Shown: positions 1 through 8,763 of the stretch, in pieces
How the letters are laid out: every line of letters begins with the position of its first letter
Numbering within the stretch: position 1 is the stretch's first letter
Assembly: GCF_003994855.1 (NCBI RefSeq)
Contig: NZ_CP034142.1
Coordinates: forward strand, 1,178,001 to 1,242,000
Reading direction: 5' to 3'
DNA length: 64,000 nucleotides
Source of the DNA: Marinobacter sp. NP-4(2019)
GTDB lineage: Bacteria; Pseudomonadota; Gammaproteobacteria; Pseudomonadales; Oleiphilaceae
Program-made: the position numbers and the translations under genes
Notes under the pieces: model-generated
What the model was told of the DNA's origin: nothing
The model's input: the letters and a program-made list of their open reading frames with translations, nothing else
Databases searched by the model: none

Positions 1-1232
1 AGCGCGTCGCGTTCACGCCTGAGCGCATGGCCGAGGCCTTTGCCGAGCTCAAGGTAATGTGCGGGGCCAGTGAGGCAGCGATCCTGTCCACCTGCAATCG
101 CACCGAACTGTACCTCGCCGGTGACGATACCTGTGCTCCCGTGGTTCTGCGTTGGCTGGCCGGATTTCATGACCTGGACGCAGCCGAGCTGGAAGAAGTG
201 CTCTACCTGCATCGTGACGGCGATGCCGTACGCCATATGATGCGGGTTGCTGCCGGCCTCGATTCCATGGTGCTGGGCGAACCGCAAATCCTCGGGCAGC
301 TAAAGGATGCCTACGCACTCTCGCGGGAGCACGGCGCCACAGGCACTTTCCTCTCCCGTCTCTTCGAACACACCTTTTCCGTCGCCAAGCGGGTCCGTAC
401 CCAGACCGCCATTGGTGAAAACCCGGTATCGGTTGCCTACGCCGCTGTCAGCATGGCGCACCATATTTTTGCGGACATGTCCCGCAACAAGGCGTTGCTG
501 ATTGGCGCCGGCAAGACCATCGAGCTGGTTGCCCGCCATCTTGCCGATGCGGGGGTGAGGGACTTCCTGGTGGCCAACCGGACACTGGAACGTGCCCAGG
601 CGCTGGCGGAGTCCCGGGGTGGCAAGGGTATCCTTCTGTCCGACATCCCGGATCACCTTCAGGACGTGGACATTGTTATTTCGTCCACGGCCAGTCCGTT
701 ACCGATCCTGGGTAAGGGGGCTGTCGAGCGGGCCCTGAAAAAACGCAAGCATCGGCCCTATTTCATGGTAGACATTGCCGTGCCCCGGGATATTGAGCCG
801 GAAGTGGCTTCCCTTGCGGATGTCTACCTGTACACTGTGGACGACCTGCGCCAGGTAATCGAAGAGAACATCCGTTCCCGAGAGGGTGCCGCCCGGGAAG
901 CGGAAAACCTGGTGACTGATGGTGTTCAGGATTTCCTGAGCCAGCTGCGGGCACTGGATGCCGTATCCACGCTCAAGCAGTTCCGGCAGCGCGCCGAGAC
1001 GCTGCGTGATACTGAAACCGAAAAGGCGCTACGGGCCCTGCGCAACGGTGGTGACCCTGAAACCGTACTGCGAAGTCTTGCCCGTGGCCTCACCAACAAA
1101 TTCCTCCACGAACCTTCCATCCAGGTTCGCAAGGCAACAACCGAAGGTCGCAGCGAAGTGACCGAGTGGCTGAGAGAACTGCATCAGCTTGATGCCCAGG
1201 ACGACGACGCCACCACCCCGGAAAAACTATGA
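1..1232 (+). CDS. hemA: Glutamyl-tRNA reductase, 5' end cut by window edge
   Basis: Reduces glutamyl-tRNA to glutamate-1-semialdehyde with NADPH, the first committed step of C5-pathway heme synthesis. The reading frame is open from base 3 (R-V-A-F-T-P-E-R ahead of the Met codon at 27), so the true start lies left of the window. The catalytic-Cys motif S-T-C-N-R is present about 21 residues after that Met, followed by the Gly-rich NADP-binding region (L-L-I-G-A-G-K-T) and a C-terminal dimerisation helix region. The stop overlaps the prfA start in an ATGA (1229-1232), the usual hemA-prfA-prmC order of gammaproteobacteria, which implies translational coupling. Confidence 0.96.
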   Translation, partial: RVAFTPERMAEAFAELKVMCGASEAAILSTCNRTELYLAGDDTCAPVVLRWLAGFHDLDAAELEEVLYLHRDGDAVRHMMRVAAGLDSMVLGEPQILGQLKDAYALSREHGATGTFLSRLFEHTFSVAKRVRTQTAIGENPVSVAYAAVSMAHHIFADMSRNKALLIGAGKTIELVARHLADAGVRDFLVANRTLERAQALAESRGGKGILLSDIPDHLQDVDIVISSTASPLPILGKGAVERALKKRKHRPYFMVDIAVPRDIEPEVASLADVYLYTVDDLRQVIEENIRSREGAAREAENLVTDGVQDFLSQLRALDAVSTLKQFRQRAETLRDTETEKALRALRNGGDPETVLRSLARGLTNKFLHEPSIQVRKATTEGRSEVTEWLRELHQLDAQDDDATTPEKL

Positions 1233-2314
1233 AAGCATCGATCCAGAACCGCCTCGAGCAATTGTCAGATCGCTTCGAGGAAGTCAGTGCGTTATTGAGC
1301 GATTCCAGTGTTATTTCCAATCAGGACAAATTCCGTGACCTTTCCCGGGAGTTTGCCGAGATCGAGCCGATTGTTCATTGCTTCCAGGCCTGGAAAAAAT
1401 CCCTGGCCGATATTGAGGAGGCCCGTGAACTGGCTCGTGATGGCGACGCCGATATGCGGGAGATGGCCGAGGAGGAGCTGGCGCTGGCCGAGCAGAGAAC
1501 CGACGAGCTGGATGAAGAGCTGCAGCGGTTGATGCTGCCGAAAGACCCGAACGACGGCAAGAACGTGTTTCTGGAAGTGCGTGCCGGTACCGGCGGTGAC
1601 GAAGCCGCGATTTTTGCCGGCGACCTGTTCAAAATGTATTCGCGATACGCCGAGCGTCATCGTTGGCAGGTGGAAGTGATCAGCGAAAGCGAAGGCGAAC
1701 ACGGTGGCTACAAGGAGATCATTGCCCGGGTAGCGGGCGCCGGGGTTTATGGCGCGCTGAAGTTCGAATCCGGGGCGCACCGGGTACAGCGGGTGCCGGA
1801 AACCGAGTCCCAGGGGCGTATCCATACTTCAGCTTGTACCGTGGCGGTGATGCCGGAGGCGGATGAGGCTGAGACGATCGAGATCAACAAGGCGGATCTG
1901 CGAGTGGATACTTTCCGCTCCTCCGGCGCCGGTGGCCAGCACGTCAACAAGACCGATTCGGCCATCCGCATTACCCACTTGCCCACGGGGATTGTGGTGG
2001 AGTGCCAGGAAGAGCGCTCCCAGCACAAGAATCGCGCCAAGGCGATGAGCCTGCTGGCGTCGCGGTTGCAGAATGCGGAAACCGAACGTCAGCAGAAATC
2101 CATGGCGGAGACCCGCAAGAGCCTGGTGGGTAGCGGCGACCGCTCCGAGCGAATCCGCACCTACAATTTCCCCCAGGGCCGGGTGACCGACCATCGTATC
2201 AACCTGACCCTGTACAAGCTGGATGAAGTCATTTCCGGCGACCTTGATGCCGTGGTGGTTCCGTTACAACAGGAGCACCAGGCCGAATTGCTTGCGTCAC
2301 TTTCCGATGAGTGA
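1229..2314 (+). CDS. prfA: Peptide chain release factor 1
   Basis: Recognises UAA and UAG stop codons and triggers hydrolysis of peptidyl-tRNA. The product is 361 aa, normal for RF1. The P-x-T stop-codon recognition tripeptide is present as P-E-T (residues 190-192; P-A-T in E. coli by memory) and the catalytic G-G-Q loop is at 235-237, the Gln being the residue methylated by PrmC. The start ATG overlaps the hemA stop by 4 bp and the 3' end overlaps prmC by 8 bp, so the three genes are one coupled unit. Confidence 0.98.
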   Translation: MKASIQNRLEQLSDRFEEVSALLSDSSVISNQDKFRDLSREFAEIEPIVHCFQAWKKSLADIEEARELARDGDADMREMAEEELALAEQRTDELDEELQRLMLPKDPNDGKNVFLEVRAGTGGDEAAIFAGDLFKMYSRYAERHRWQVEVISESEGEHGGYKEIIARVAGAGVYGALKFESGAHRVQRVPETESQGRIHTSACTVAVMPEADEAETIEINKADLRVDTFRSSGAGGQHVNKTDSAIRITHLPTGIVVECQEERSQHKNRAKAMSLLASRLQNAETERQQKSMAETRKSLVGSGDRSERIRTYNFPQGRVTDHRINLTLYKLDEVISGDLDAVVVPLQQEHQAELLASLSDE

Positions 2315-3149
2315 GTTGTCACTGACCTGTGGGTCGCTGTTGCGAAAAGCGACCATCGCGATTTCCGGAGAGTCCCCGCGACTGGATGCCGAGCTGTTGC
2401 TCAGTCACGTCACCGGCCTGTCCCGCACCAGTTTTCGTGCCTGGCCGGAACGGCAGGTGACCGCCACCGAGGCGAGACGCTTCGAGGCGCTGGTCCAGCA
2501 GCGCGTCAGTGGACATCCGGTGGCCCACCTTCTGGGTGAGCAGGAATTCTGGTCCCTTCCTCTAAAGGTCAGTGCCTCTACCCTGATTCCGCGGCCGGAT
2601 ACCGAGTGCCTGGTGGAGGCGGCGCTGGAGTTGCCGCTTGCGGATAACGCGCGAATACTCGATCTGGGTACGGGAACCGGTGCTATTGCCCTGGCGCTGG
2701 CCAGCGAAAACGGTGGTTGGCATGTGCTGGCGTGTGATGCCGTGCCCTCGGCGGTCGAGCTCGCCGCTGACAATGCCCAACGGCTGGGCTTACCGGTGAC
2801 CGTGGTGTTGAGTCATTGGTTCGACCAGCTCCCGCCGGGGCGTTTTGACCTGATTGTGTCCAATCCGCCCTACATTGCCCGCGGTGATCACCATCTCAAT
2901 GAGGGCGATGTGCGCTTTGAACCCTCGTCCGCGCTGGTCGCCGGCGAAGACGGTCTGGACGATATCCGGGCGATCGTGGAGTCCGGCCCACGGTGGCTGA
3001 ACAGTAATGGCTGGCTGATGGTCGAGCATGGTTACGATCAGGGCGAGGCGGTTCGGGCGCTCTTTGAACGAGCGGGACTGGTAGCAGTCGAGACCCGCAG
3101 GGATTATGGCAATCGTGACCGGTTGACCTTGGGTCAATGGCCGGGCTGA
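2307..3149 (+). CDS. prmC: Release factor glutamine methyltransferase
   Basis: S-adenosylmethionine-dependent N5-methylation of the GGQ glutamine in RF1 and RF2. From ATG 2307 the protein is 280 aa with an N-terminal helical domain, a SAM-binding motif D-L-G-T-G-T-G (about 119-125) and the signature N-P-P-Y (186-189) that binds the substrate glutamine. The frame stays open upstream to 2223, but that part lies inside prfA and the family N-terminus begins at M-S-E-L, so 2307 is chosen. Its substrate gene prfA lies immediately upstream and overlaps it. Confidence 0.96.
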   Translation: MSELSLTCGSLLRKATIAISGESPRLDAELLLSHVTGLSRTSFRAWPERQVTATEARRFEALVQQRVSGHPVAHLLGEQEFWSLPLKVSASTLIPRPDTECLVEAALELPLADNARILDLGTGTGAIALALASENGGWHVLACDAVPSAVELAADNAQRLGLPVTVVLSHWFDQLPPGRFDLIVSNPPYIARGDHHLNEGDVRFEPSSALVAGEDGLDDIRAIVESGPRWLNSNGWLMVEHGYDQGEAVRALFERAGLVAVETRRDYGNRDRLTLGQWPG

Positions 3150-3188
3150 ATAGTCGTCACGTGATGGGATTCCAAATGGGGGTGGGCG

Positions 3189-3938
3189 ATGCTCAGCGAT
3201 GAAGAACTGATGCGTTACAGCCGGCAAATTCTGATGCCGTCGTTTGATATCGCCGGTCAGGAGAGGCTGAAATCCGCCCGTGTACTGGTGGTGGGTGCCG
3301 GAGGTTTGGGGTGTCCGGTGGCGCTTTATCTGGGTGCGGCCGGGGTCGGTCATCTTACCCTGGTGGATGATGATGCCATCGAACTGGCCAATCTTCAGCG
3401 TCAGATCGCTTTCAGTCAGGATCAGATGGGGACCGCCAAGGCTGAGAGTCTGGCGGACCGGGTGCGTCGGATCAATCCACTGGTGTCGGTGGAGGTCGTC
3501 GCCCATCGTCTGGAGAGCAATGAGCTGGTTCGTCGGGTGGGCGAAGCGAGCCTGGTGGTGGATTGCACCGATAACTTTAACACTCGGTTTGCCCTTAACC
3601 GGGCCTGTGTTGCCGCGAGGGTGCCGCTGGTATCCGGCGCCGCGATTCGCGGCGAGGGGCAGTTGTCGGTCTATGATTCCCGCGATCCGGAGAGCCCGTG
3701 TTATCACTGTCTGTATCCGGAGCAGGGCAATGAGGATTTGTCCTGTTCGGAGGCTGGTGTTATCGGGCCTTTGGTGGGGATGATCGGGGCCAGTCAGGCG
3801 ATGGAGGCGGTGAAGGTGATTTCCGGGGTTGGCAGGCCGTTGGTTGGGCGGTTGTTGATTCTGGATGCCTGGCGGATGGAATGGCGGGAGATGAAGCTGG
3901 CGCGGGATCCCGGTTGCCCGGTTTGTTCTGGAGAATAA
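3189..3938 (+). CDS. moeB: Molybdopterin-synthase adenylyltransferase
   Basis: E1-like enzyme that adenylates the C-terminal glycine of MoaD for molybdopterin synthesis. The 249-aa protein has the nucleotide-binding G-A-G-G-L-G (36-41), the D-C-T-D-N motif (125-129), and two CxxC pairs for structural zinc (C-Y-H-C 171-174, C-P-V-C 243-246). It follows prmC by 39 bp, a common gammaproteobacterial placement. ThiF or HesA family members are close relatives. The full zinc ligand set and the gene context favour MoeB. Confidence 0.9.
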   Translation: MLSDEELMRYSRQILMPSFDIAGQERLKSARVLVVGAGGLGCPVALYLGAAGVGHLTLVDDDAIELANLQRQIAFSQDQMGTAKAESLADRVRRINPLVSVEVVAHRLESNELVRRVGEASLVVDCTDNFNTRFALNRACVAARVPLVSGAAIRGEGQLSVYDSRDPESPCYHCLYPEQGNEDLSCSEAGVIGPLVGMIGASQAMEAVKVISGVGRPLVGRLLILDAWRMEWREMKLARDPGCPVCSGE

Positions 3939-3959
3939 TCTTTAATTCCGGAGTAGGCC

Positions 3960-4070
3960 GTAGCCGTCAGCCAACCACTGCCCAAAACACGCCGTGAATA
4001 CGTCCTTGTAGGCTCCGCTCCGCCATCCATGGCTCCGCAGGGTTTTGGGCAGTGGTTGGCTGACGGCTAC
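3960..4070. repeat. 111-bp element with 29-bp perfect inverted ends
   Basis: The two ends, 3960-3988 and 4042-4070, are exact reverse complements over 29 bp (they begin GTAGCCGTCAGCC). The 53-bp centre contains a smaller palindrome around CCATCCATGG. It fills the gap between convergent moeB and phr. There is no T run beside either arm, so it is not a classical terminator. The length and perfect arms suggest a dispersed intergenic repeat or a MITE-like element. No second copy is present in this window. Confidence 0.85.
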
Positions 4071-4084
4071 TCTCAGCTCCGGAG

Positions 4085-5485
4085 TCAGTCTTTCAACGCC
4101 TGAAATTTTGCGATTGCCTCTTTTCTACTTTCCTTCAGATCCACAATCGGTCGTGGATAGCCCTTCGGTATAACACCACCCTTGCCGGGATCATGGATGC
4201 GTTTGTCATCCAGCTTCCGCAGTTCCGGCACCCATTTGCGAATAAACTCCCCCTCCGGATCGAACCGCTCGCTCTGGGTCACCGGGTTGAAGACCCGGAA
4301 GTAGGGGGCAGCGTCGGTGCCGGTGGAGGCGCTCCATTGCCAGCCGCCGTTGTTGGAGGCCAAGAAACCGTCGACGAGTCTGGACATGAAGTAGGCCTCA
4401 CCCAGGCGCCAGTCGATGAACAGGTTTTTGGTCAGGAACATGGCGGTGATCATGCGCAGGCGGTTGTGCATCCAGCCGGTCTGGTTGAGTTGGCGCATGG
4501 CGGCGTCGACGATGGGGATGCCGGTGTGGCCGGTTTTCCAGGCTTCAAGGTGGTCGCCCGGGGTGTTCCAGGCGAGCTGTTCGGTTTCGGGTTTGAAGGC
4601 CCGGTGCATGCTGACGCGGGGGTAGTGGTAGAGGATGTGGATGTAGAAGTCGCGCCAGGCGATTTCGTTGATCCAGGTGTTCAGTCCTTCCTGGTTGCTG
4701 CCCGCGCCTTGGGCCTGGTGTGCGGCAATCAGGCATTGGCGGCCGGAGAGTACGCCGTTGGCGAGGTAGGGTGACAGCTGGCTGGTGCCGTTGAGGGCGG
4801 GGAAGTCCCGTTGGTCCTTGTAGTGACCGCCGCGTTCGTCAAGGAAGGCATCCATTTGGTCGTGGGCGGCGTGTTCGCCGGTTTTGACCAGGGCTGGTGG
4901 GGCGTTTTCAAAGCCGGTCGGTATGGCGTCGAGCTGTTGCGGTTTTACCGCATCGCCCTGTGGTGCGGGTACCTGGAAGACCGCCGGTTGGTGTTCTTCG
5001 ATCCAATTGCGCCAGCGGCGGGAGAAGGGGGTGAATACCGAGTAGGGTTCCTGCTGCTGGGTCAGGATGGCGCCGACGGGGGCCACGGTCTGGTCCCGGT
5101 ATTTGTTTACCTTGATGTCCTGGGCAGCAAGTTGTTGACGGACGGTTTTGTCCCGTCGGCGTTCGTTGATGCCGTATTCTTCGTTGAAGTGTAAGGCGGT
5201 GATGCCCTGCTCGCGGCAGTGGTTGAGCAGCGCTTCAATGCTGTCACTGAATCGGCGGGCTGCGAGGAAGGTCAGGGGAATGCCCAGTTTCGCAAGCTCC
5301 CTGGCCAGGGCGTTGGCGTGAGCAATAACGAAGCGGACCCGGGCCGGGGACCAGTCGTGTTCCTGCCACTGTTGTGGTGTCACGATAAAACAGGCTTTGA
5401 CGGGACCTTCGGTCTTGCAGGCTGCGGTCAGGGCCGGATTGTCCGCCAGGCGGAGGTCGTTGCGGAACCAGACGAGTTGGGTCAT
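4085..5485 (-). CDS. phrB: Deoxyribodipyrimidine photo-lyase (CPD photolyase)
   Basis: Light-driven repair of cyclobutane pyrimidine dimers using FAD and an antenna cofactor. The 466-aa protein starts with the photolyase N-terminal signature (T-Q-L-V-W-F-R-N-D-L-R-L-A-D-N) and ends with the FAD-binding C-terminal domain, including W-M-H-N-R-L-R-M and the N-G-G-W-Q-W-S-A-S-T-G-T-D-A motif, both typical of class I CPD photolyases. ATG 5485 is taken as the start; a TTG codon just ahead at 5488 is less likely. Transcribed alone and convergent with moeB. Confidence 0.95.
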   Translation of the reverse strand: MTQLVWFRNDLRLADNPALTAACKTEGPVKACFIVTPQQWQEHDWSPARVRFVIAHANALARELAKLGIPLTFLAARRFSDSIEALLNHCREQGITALHFNEEYGINERRRDKTVRQQLAAQDIKVNKYRDQTVAPVGAILTQQQEPYSVFTPFSRRWRNWIEEHQPAVFQVPAPQGDAVKPQQLDAIPTGFENAPPALVKTGEHAAHDQMDAFLDERGGHYKDQRDFPALNGTSQLSPYLANGVLSGRQCLIAAHQAQGAGSNQEGLNTWINEIAWRDFYIHILYHYPRVSMHRAFKPETEQLAWNTPGDHLEAWKTGHTGIPIVDAAMRQLNQTGWMHNRLRMITAMFLTKNLFIDWRLGEAYFMSRLVDGFLASNNGGWQWSASTGTDAAPYFRVFNPVTQSERFDPEGEFIRKWVPELRKLDDKRIHDPGKGGVIPKGYPRPIVDLKESRKEAIAKFQALKD

Positions 5486-5634
5486 CAAATTTCCTGTCTA
5501 GGTTGGATGGCAGTGCGGATAGGGGTAATTACCACCGCTTCGGATGAGCAAATATCATCATCAGGATATTCGCTGGAAGGCATTGATTGGATTATAGTTA
5601 AAACTGTTTTTTCGCCAGAATGTTCAGGATGCCA

Positions 5635-6453
5635 ATGGCTGATAATAACCAAGAATCCGCGCAGCCGCGCGATGGGGCCTGGGCTCACCCCTATAGCCTG
5701 GAGTCCGGGCAAACCCAGTTTCATGAACTCAGTCAGACGCGCCTTTGGGTTACCCGGCTTGATCTTGAATGGCAGATTCGCTCGGAAACCGTGAACGCGG
5801 ACGTCGATCCGATGCGCTGGACCGAGCAGATCAGTTATGTGCTGCCGGGCAGTGATGTTCCCCTCCAGCGTTTTGTGCGGCCGGACGACAGTCACGAGGT
5901 GGTCTTTCTTCCGGCATTGGCGAATCTCCCCACCGTGATTCGCCCCTATCAACCACTGACCATTCCCGCCGGTGGCGAGTGTGTGATCTATGTTGGTACT
6001 GTGGTGTGGATGCAGGTATGTGTTGGTCGACAGCGCACGCTACTGACGGAACTGGCGTTGTCGAAGCCCTCCCAGACCTGGGTAGGGAGGAATACCATGG
6101 AAGGGGAGTTGTGCTATTCGGCGCCCAGTTTTGCCCGCCTGGTCCTGGAGGCGGTGCCTAAGCGTCCCTGGCGGGCCATTACTCCGGTAAAAATCAGGAA
6201 CCGCCGTGCCGAACCACTGTTGCTGGAGCGTTTTAGTCTGCCGACACCGTTGCTGTCGTTGCACCAGAACGAACGGGGACAGCTGTGGACACCCGCTGTG
6301 ACGGTCGTCTGTGAAACTGAAATGAACTCGGCCAGCCTGAACGTGGATCAGACCCTTTTCAACGTGGCGGGTGTCTGCAAGCTGGTGGCACCGGCGCGTG
6401 AAAAGGGCAACCGCGGACGGCTGGTACGAACATTCGACAGAATGTTCGGGTAA
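5635..6453 (+). CDS. DUF432 family protein
   Basis: 272-aa soluble protein without signal peptide or clear membrane segment. From memory it matches the DUF432 family, whose members are often encoded next to MscS channels; that fits the gene 41 bp downstream. The function is unknown. Three in-frame ATGs lie at 5620, 5629 and 5635; the last has an AGGA box at suitable spacing and gives the sequence M-A-D-N-N. It heads a five-gene operon (DUF432, mscS, rimB, rimK, aspartoacylase). Family assignment is by recall and moderate in certainty. Confidence 0.75.
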   Translation: MADNNQESAQPRDGAWAHPYSLESGQTQFHELSQTRLWVTRLDLEWQIRSETVNADVDPMRWTEQISYVLPGSDVPLQRFVRPDDSHEVVFLPALANLPTVIRPYQPLTIPAGGECVIYVGTVVWMQVCVGRQRTLLTELALSKPSQTWVGRNTMEGELCYSAPSFARLVLEAVPKRPWRAITPVKIRNRRAEPLLLERFSLPTPLLSLHQNERGQLWTPAVTVVCETEMNSASLNVDQTLFNVAGVCKLVAPAREKGNRGRLVRTFDRMFG

Positions 6454-6494
6454 TTCGGGTATAGCGTGCGGGAGCTGACAATGGAGCCAATCGT

Positions 6495-7382
6495 TTGATC
6501 GAGGAAATGGAAAGCAGTCTGTTGCAGATTGCCAGCGGTTTGCCCTGGATGCAGTGGCTCAGCGCTGCATTCCTGCTGATTCTGGGTATTATTCTGGGGT
6601 CCCTGGCGTCCCGGAGCGTTTCCCGCGTCATGCAGGCAAGAACATCGCGACACCATACGGTGATGTTCCGCCGTCTGGTGTTCTACATTGTGGTCGCTGT
6701 GTTTGCCATGGCGGCGCTGCGGGAGGCGGGCTTCTCGCTTGATGTGTTGTTGGGCGCCGCGGGTATCCTGACGGTGGCCATAGGTTTTGCTTCCCAGACC
6801 TCGGCCTCGAACATGATCAGCGGGCTTTTTCTGCTGGTGGAACGGCCCTTTGAAATCGGTGATTTTATTGAAGTGGATGCCACGCTGGGGGAGGTTGTCG
6901 GCATTGATATGCTCAGTGTGAAGCTGAGAACCACCGACAATCTGTATGTGCGGATTCCCAATGAAACCCTGATCAAGACACGGGTGGTGAACCGTTCCCG
7001 CTTTCCGATTCGACGTCTCGACCTGTCGGTGGGTATTGCCTACGCTGAAGATGTGGAGAAGGTCGAGGCGCTGCTTCTGACGCTGGCCGAGCGGAACCCG
7101 GCCTGTCTGGAGGAGCCGCGACCATTTGTGCTGGTTACGTCATTTGGACCGTCCTCCGTTGATCTGCAGTTTTCGTTCTGGGTACCGAAAGAGCAGGTAC
7201 TGGAAAGCCGCAGTAACATGATGGTGGACATCAAGAAGACGCTGGACCGGGAGAGAATCGAGATTCCGTTTCCTCATACCAGCATTTATGCCGGAAGCCA
7301 TTCCGCCCCTTTCCGGGTGGAACTGCTGCGGCCGGAAAGAACGACCCAAAAGGAACTGCCGGATGCCAACGAAAACGGATAA
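6495..7382 (+). CDS. mscS: MscS-type mechanosensitive channel
   Basis: Small-conductance mechanosensitive channel of the inner membrane that releases solutes on hypo-osmotic shock. The roughly 295-aa protein has about three hydrophobic helices in the first 100 residues, with the last one Gly/Ala-rich (A-A-G-I-L-T-V-A-I-G-F-A-S-Q), as in the pore helix of MscS. A beta domain (E-I-G-D-F-I-E-V) and a C-terminal alpha/beta domain follow. The frame begins at TTG 6495; ATG 6507 is an alternative start. Its 3' end overlaps rimB by 20 bp, so the two are co-translated. Confidence 0.9.
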   Translation: MIEEMESSLLQIASGLPWMQWLSAAFLLILGIILGSLASRSVSRVMQARTSRHHTVMFRRLVFYIVVAVFAMAALREAGFSLDVLLGAAGILTVAIGFASQTSASNMISGLFLLVERPFEIGDFIEVDATLGEVVGIDMLSVKLRTTDNLYVRIPNETLIKTRVVNRSRFPIRRLDLSVGIAYAEDVEKVEALLLTLAERNPACLEEPRPFVLVTSFGPSSVDLQFSFWVPKEQVLESRSNMMVDIKKTLDRERIEIPFPHTSIYAGSHSAPFRVELLRPERTTQKELPDANENG

Positions 7383-7860
7383 ACCCGCAAAACCTGCCAC
7401 ATACCCAACGCTTGAGGGCAGGATCAACCTTGGCTGGCGGGAGTGGGTGGCATTGCCTGACCTGGACATTCCGCGGCTCAAGGCGAAGGTGGATACGGGG
7501 GCGCGCACCTCCTGTCTGCATACGTTTCGAACCGAGCCCTACACCGAACACGGTGAGCGTCGTGTGCGTTTCTGGGTGCATCCGGTCCAGAACAACCTTC
7601 ACCACGTAGTGGAATGTGACGCGGCTGTGCTGGATGAGCGTACGGTGTCGGATTCCGGTGGCCACCGCGAATTGCGTCTGGTGATCCATACCCAGGTGGT
7701 CCTGGGTGATACGGTCTGGCCCGTAGAAATGACGTTAACCAACCGGGATTCCATGCGGTTCCGGATGCTGCTGGGGCGTACCGCGATGGCGGGGCGTTCC
7801 GTGATATTTCCCGAAGCTTCCTATCTCGCCGGTGAACCGGCCCTAAGGACGATCAAATGA
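7363..7860 (+). CDS. rimB: RimB-like retropepsin-type protease
   Basis: Member of the family named putative ATP-dependent zinc protease, now regarded as retropepsin-like. The 165-aa protein carries the aspartyl-protease triad-like V-D-T-G-A at 43-47 and L-L-G-R-T-A-M near the C-terminus. In Pseudomonas, RimB acts with RimK on glutamate tails of ribosomal protein S6 (established for that genus). ATG 7363 gives the family N-terminus; a longer frame reaching 7288 lies inside mscS. It overlaps rimK by ATGA at 7857-7860. Confidence 0.85.
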   Translation: MPTKTDKPAKPATYPTLEGRINLGWREWVALPDLDIPRLKAKVDTGARTSCLHTFRTEPYTEHGERRVRFWVHPVQNNLHHVVECDAAVLDERTVSDSGGHRELRLVIHTQVVLGDTVWPVEMTLTNRDSMRFRMLLGRTAMAGRSVIFPEASYLAGEPALRTIK

Positions 7861-8762
7861 AGATTGCGATTCTGTCGCGCAACCGCCACCTGTACTCTAC
7901 TCGCCGGCTGGTCGAGGAGGGGATTAACCGGGGGCATGAGGTACGGGTAATTGACTGCTTGCACTGTTCCATGAACATCACATCGTCCAACCCCCAGATT
8001 CACTACCACGAAGAGGTGCTGGAGGATTTCGATGTGGCGATACCGCGGATTGGTGCCTCGGTTACCTTCTACGGTACAGCGGTATTGCGGCAGTTCGAGA
8101 TGATGGGGGTGTTTCCCGTCAATGAATCCGTGGCCATTACCCGGTCCAGGGACAAGCTGCGCTCGTTGCAGCTGCTGGCCCGCAAAGGCGTGGGCATGCC
8201 CGTGACCGGCTTTGCCAACAAGCCCGATAACGTTCCGGAACTGCTCAAGATGGTGGGCGGCGCCCCGGTGGTGATCAAGCTGCTGCAGGGCACCCAGGGC
8301 ATTGGCGTGGTGCTGGCGGAAACCCGCAAGGCCGCCGAAAGTGTGATAGAGGCTTTTATGGGCCTCAAGGCAGACATTCTGGTGCAGGAATTCATCAAGG
8401 AAGCCGGCGGTGCCGATATCCGTTGTTTCGTTATTGGTGACAAGGTCATAGCGGCTATGAAGCGTCAGGGGGCGGAAGGGGAGTTCCGTTCCAACCTGCA
8501 TCGTGGTGGTACTGCCTCTCTGATTCGTATTACTCCGGAAGAGCGCCGCACCGCGATCACGGCCGCCAAGGCCATGGGCCTGAATGTGGCAGGCGTGGAT
8601 CTGTTGCGTTCCAGTCGCGGACCATTGGTGATGGAGGTGAACTCGTCACCTGGACTGGAAGGCATTGAGAATGCCACCGGCAAGAACGTCGCGGGCATGA
8701 TTGTTAACTGGATCGAGAAAAACCAGAAACCCTGGAAAACCCGTACCAAAGGGAGAGGCTGA
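7857..8762 (+). CDS. rimK: RimK-type ATP-grasp ligase (S6 glutamylase family)
   Basis: ATP-grasp enzyme adding glutamates to the C-terminus of ribosomal protein S6 in E. coli; related enzymes make other amino-acid conjugates. The 301-aa protein matches E. coli-type RimK along its length: N-terminal M-K-I-A-I-L-S-R-N, ATP-grasp nucleotide region (V-V-I-K-L-L-Q-G-T-Q-G-I-G-V) and metal ligands in V-M-E-V-N-S-S-P-G-L-E-G-I-E. It overlaps rimB by 4 bp and is followed after one base by an aspartoacylase-family gene. That the substrate is S6 here is inference. Confidence 0.93.
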   Translation: MKIAILSRNRHLYSTRRLVEEGINRGHEVRVIDCLHCSMNITSSNPQIHYHEEVLEDFDVAIPRIGASVTFYGTAVLRQFEMMGVFPVNESVAITRSRDKLRSLQLLARKGVGMPVTGFANKPDNVPELLKMVGGAPVVIKLLQGTQGIGVVLAETRKAAESVIEAFMGLKADILVQEFIKEAGGADIRCFVIGDKVIAAMKRQGAEGEFRSNLHRGGTASLIRITPEERRTAITAAKAMGLNVAGVDLLRSSRGPLVMEVNSSPGLEGIENATGKNVAGMIVNWIEKNQKPWKTRTKGRG

Positions 8763-8763
8763 G

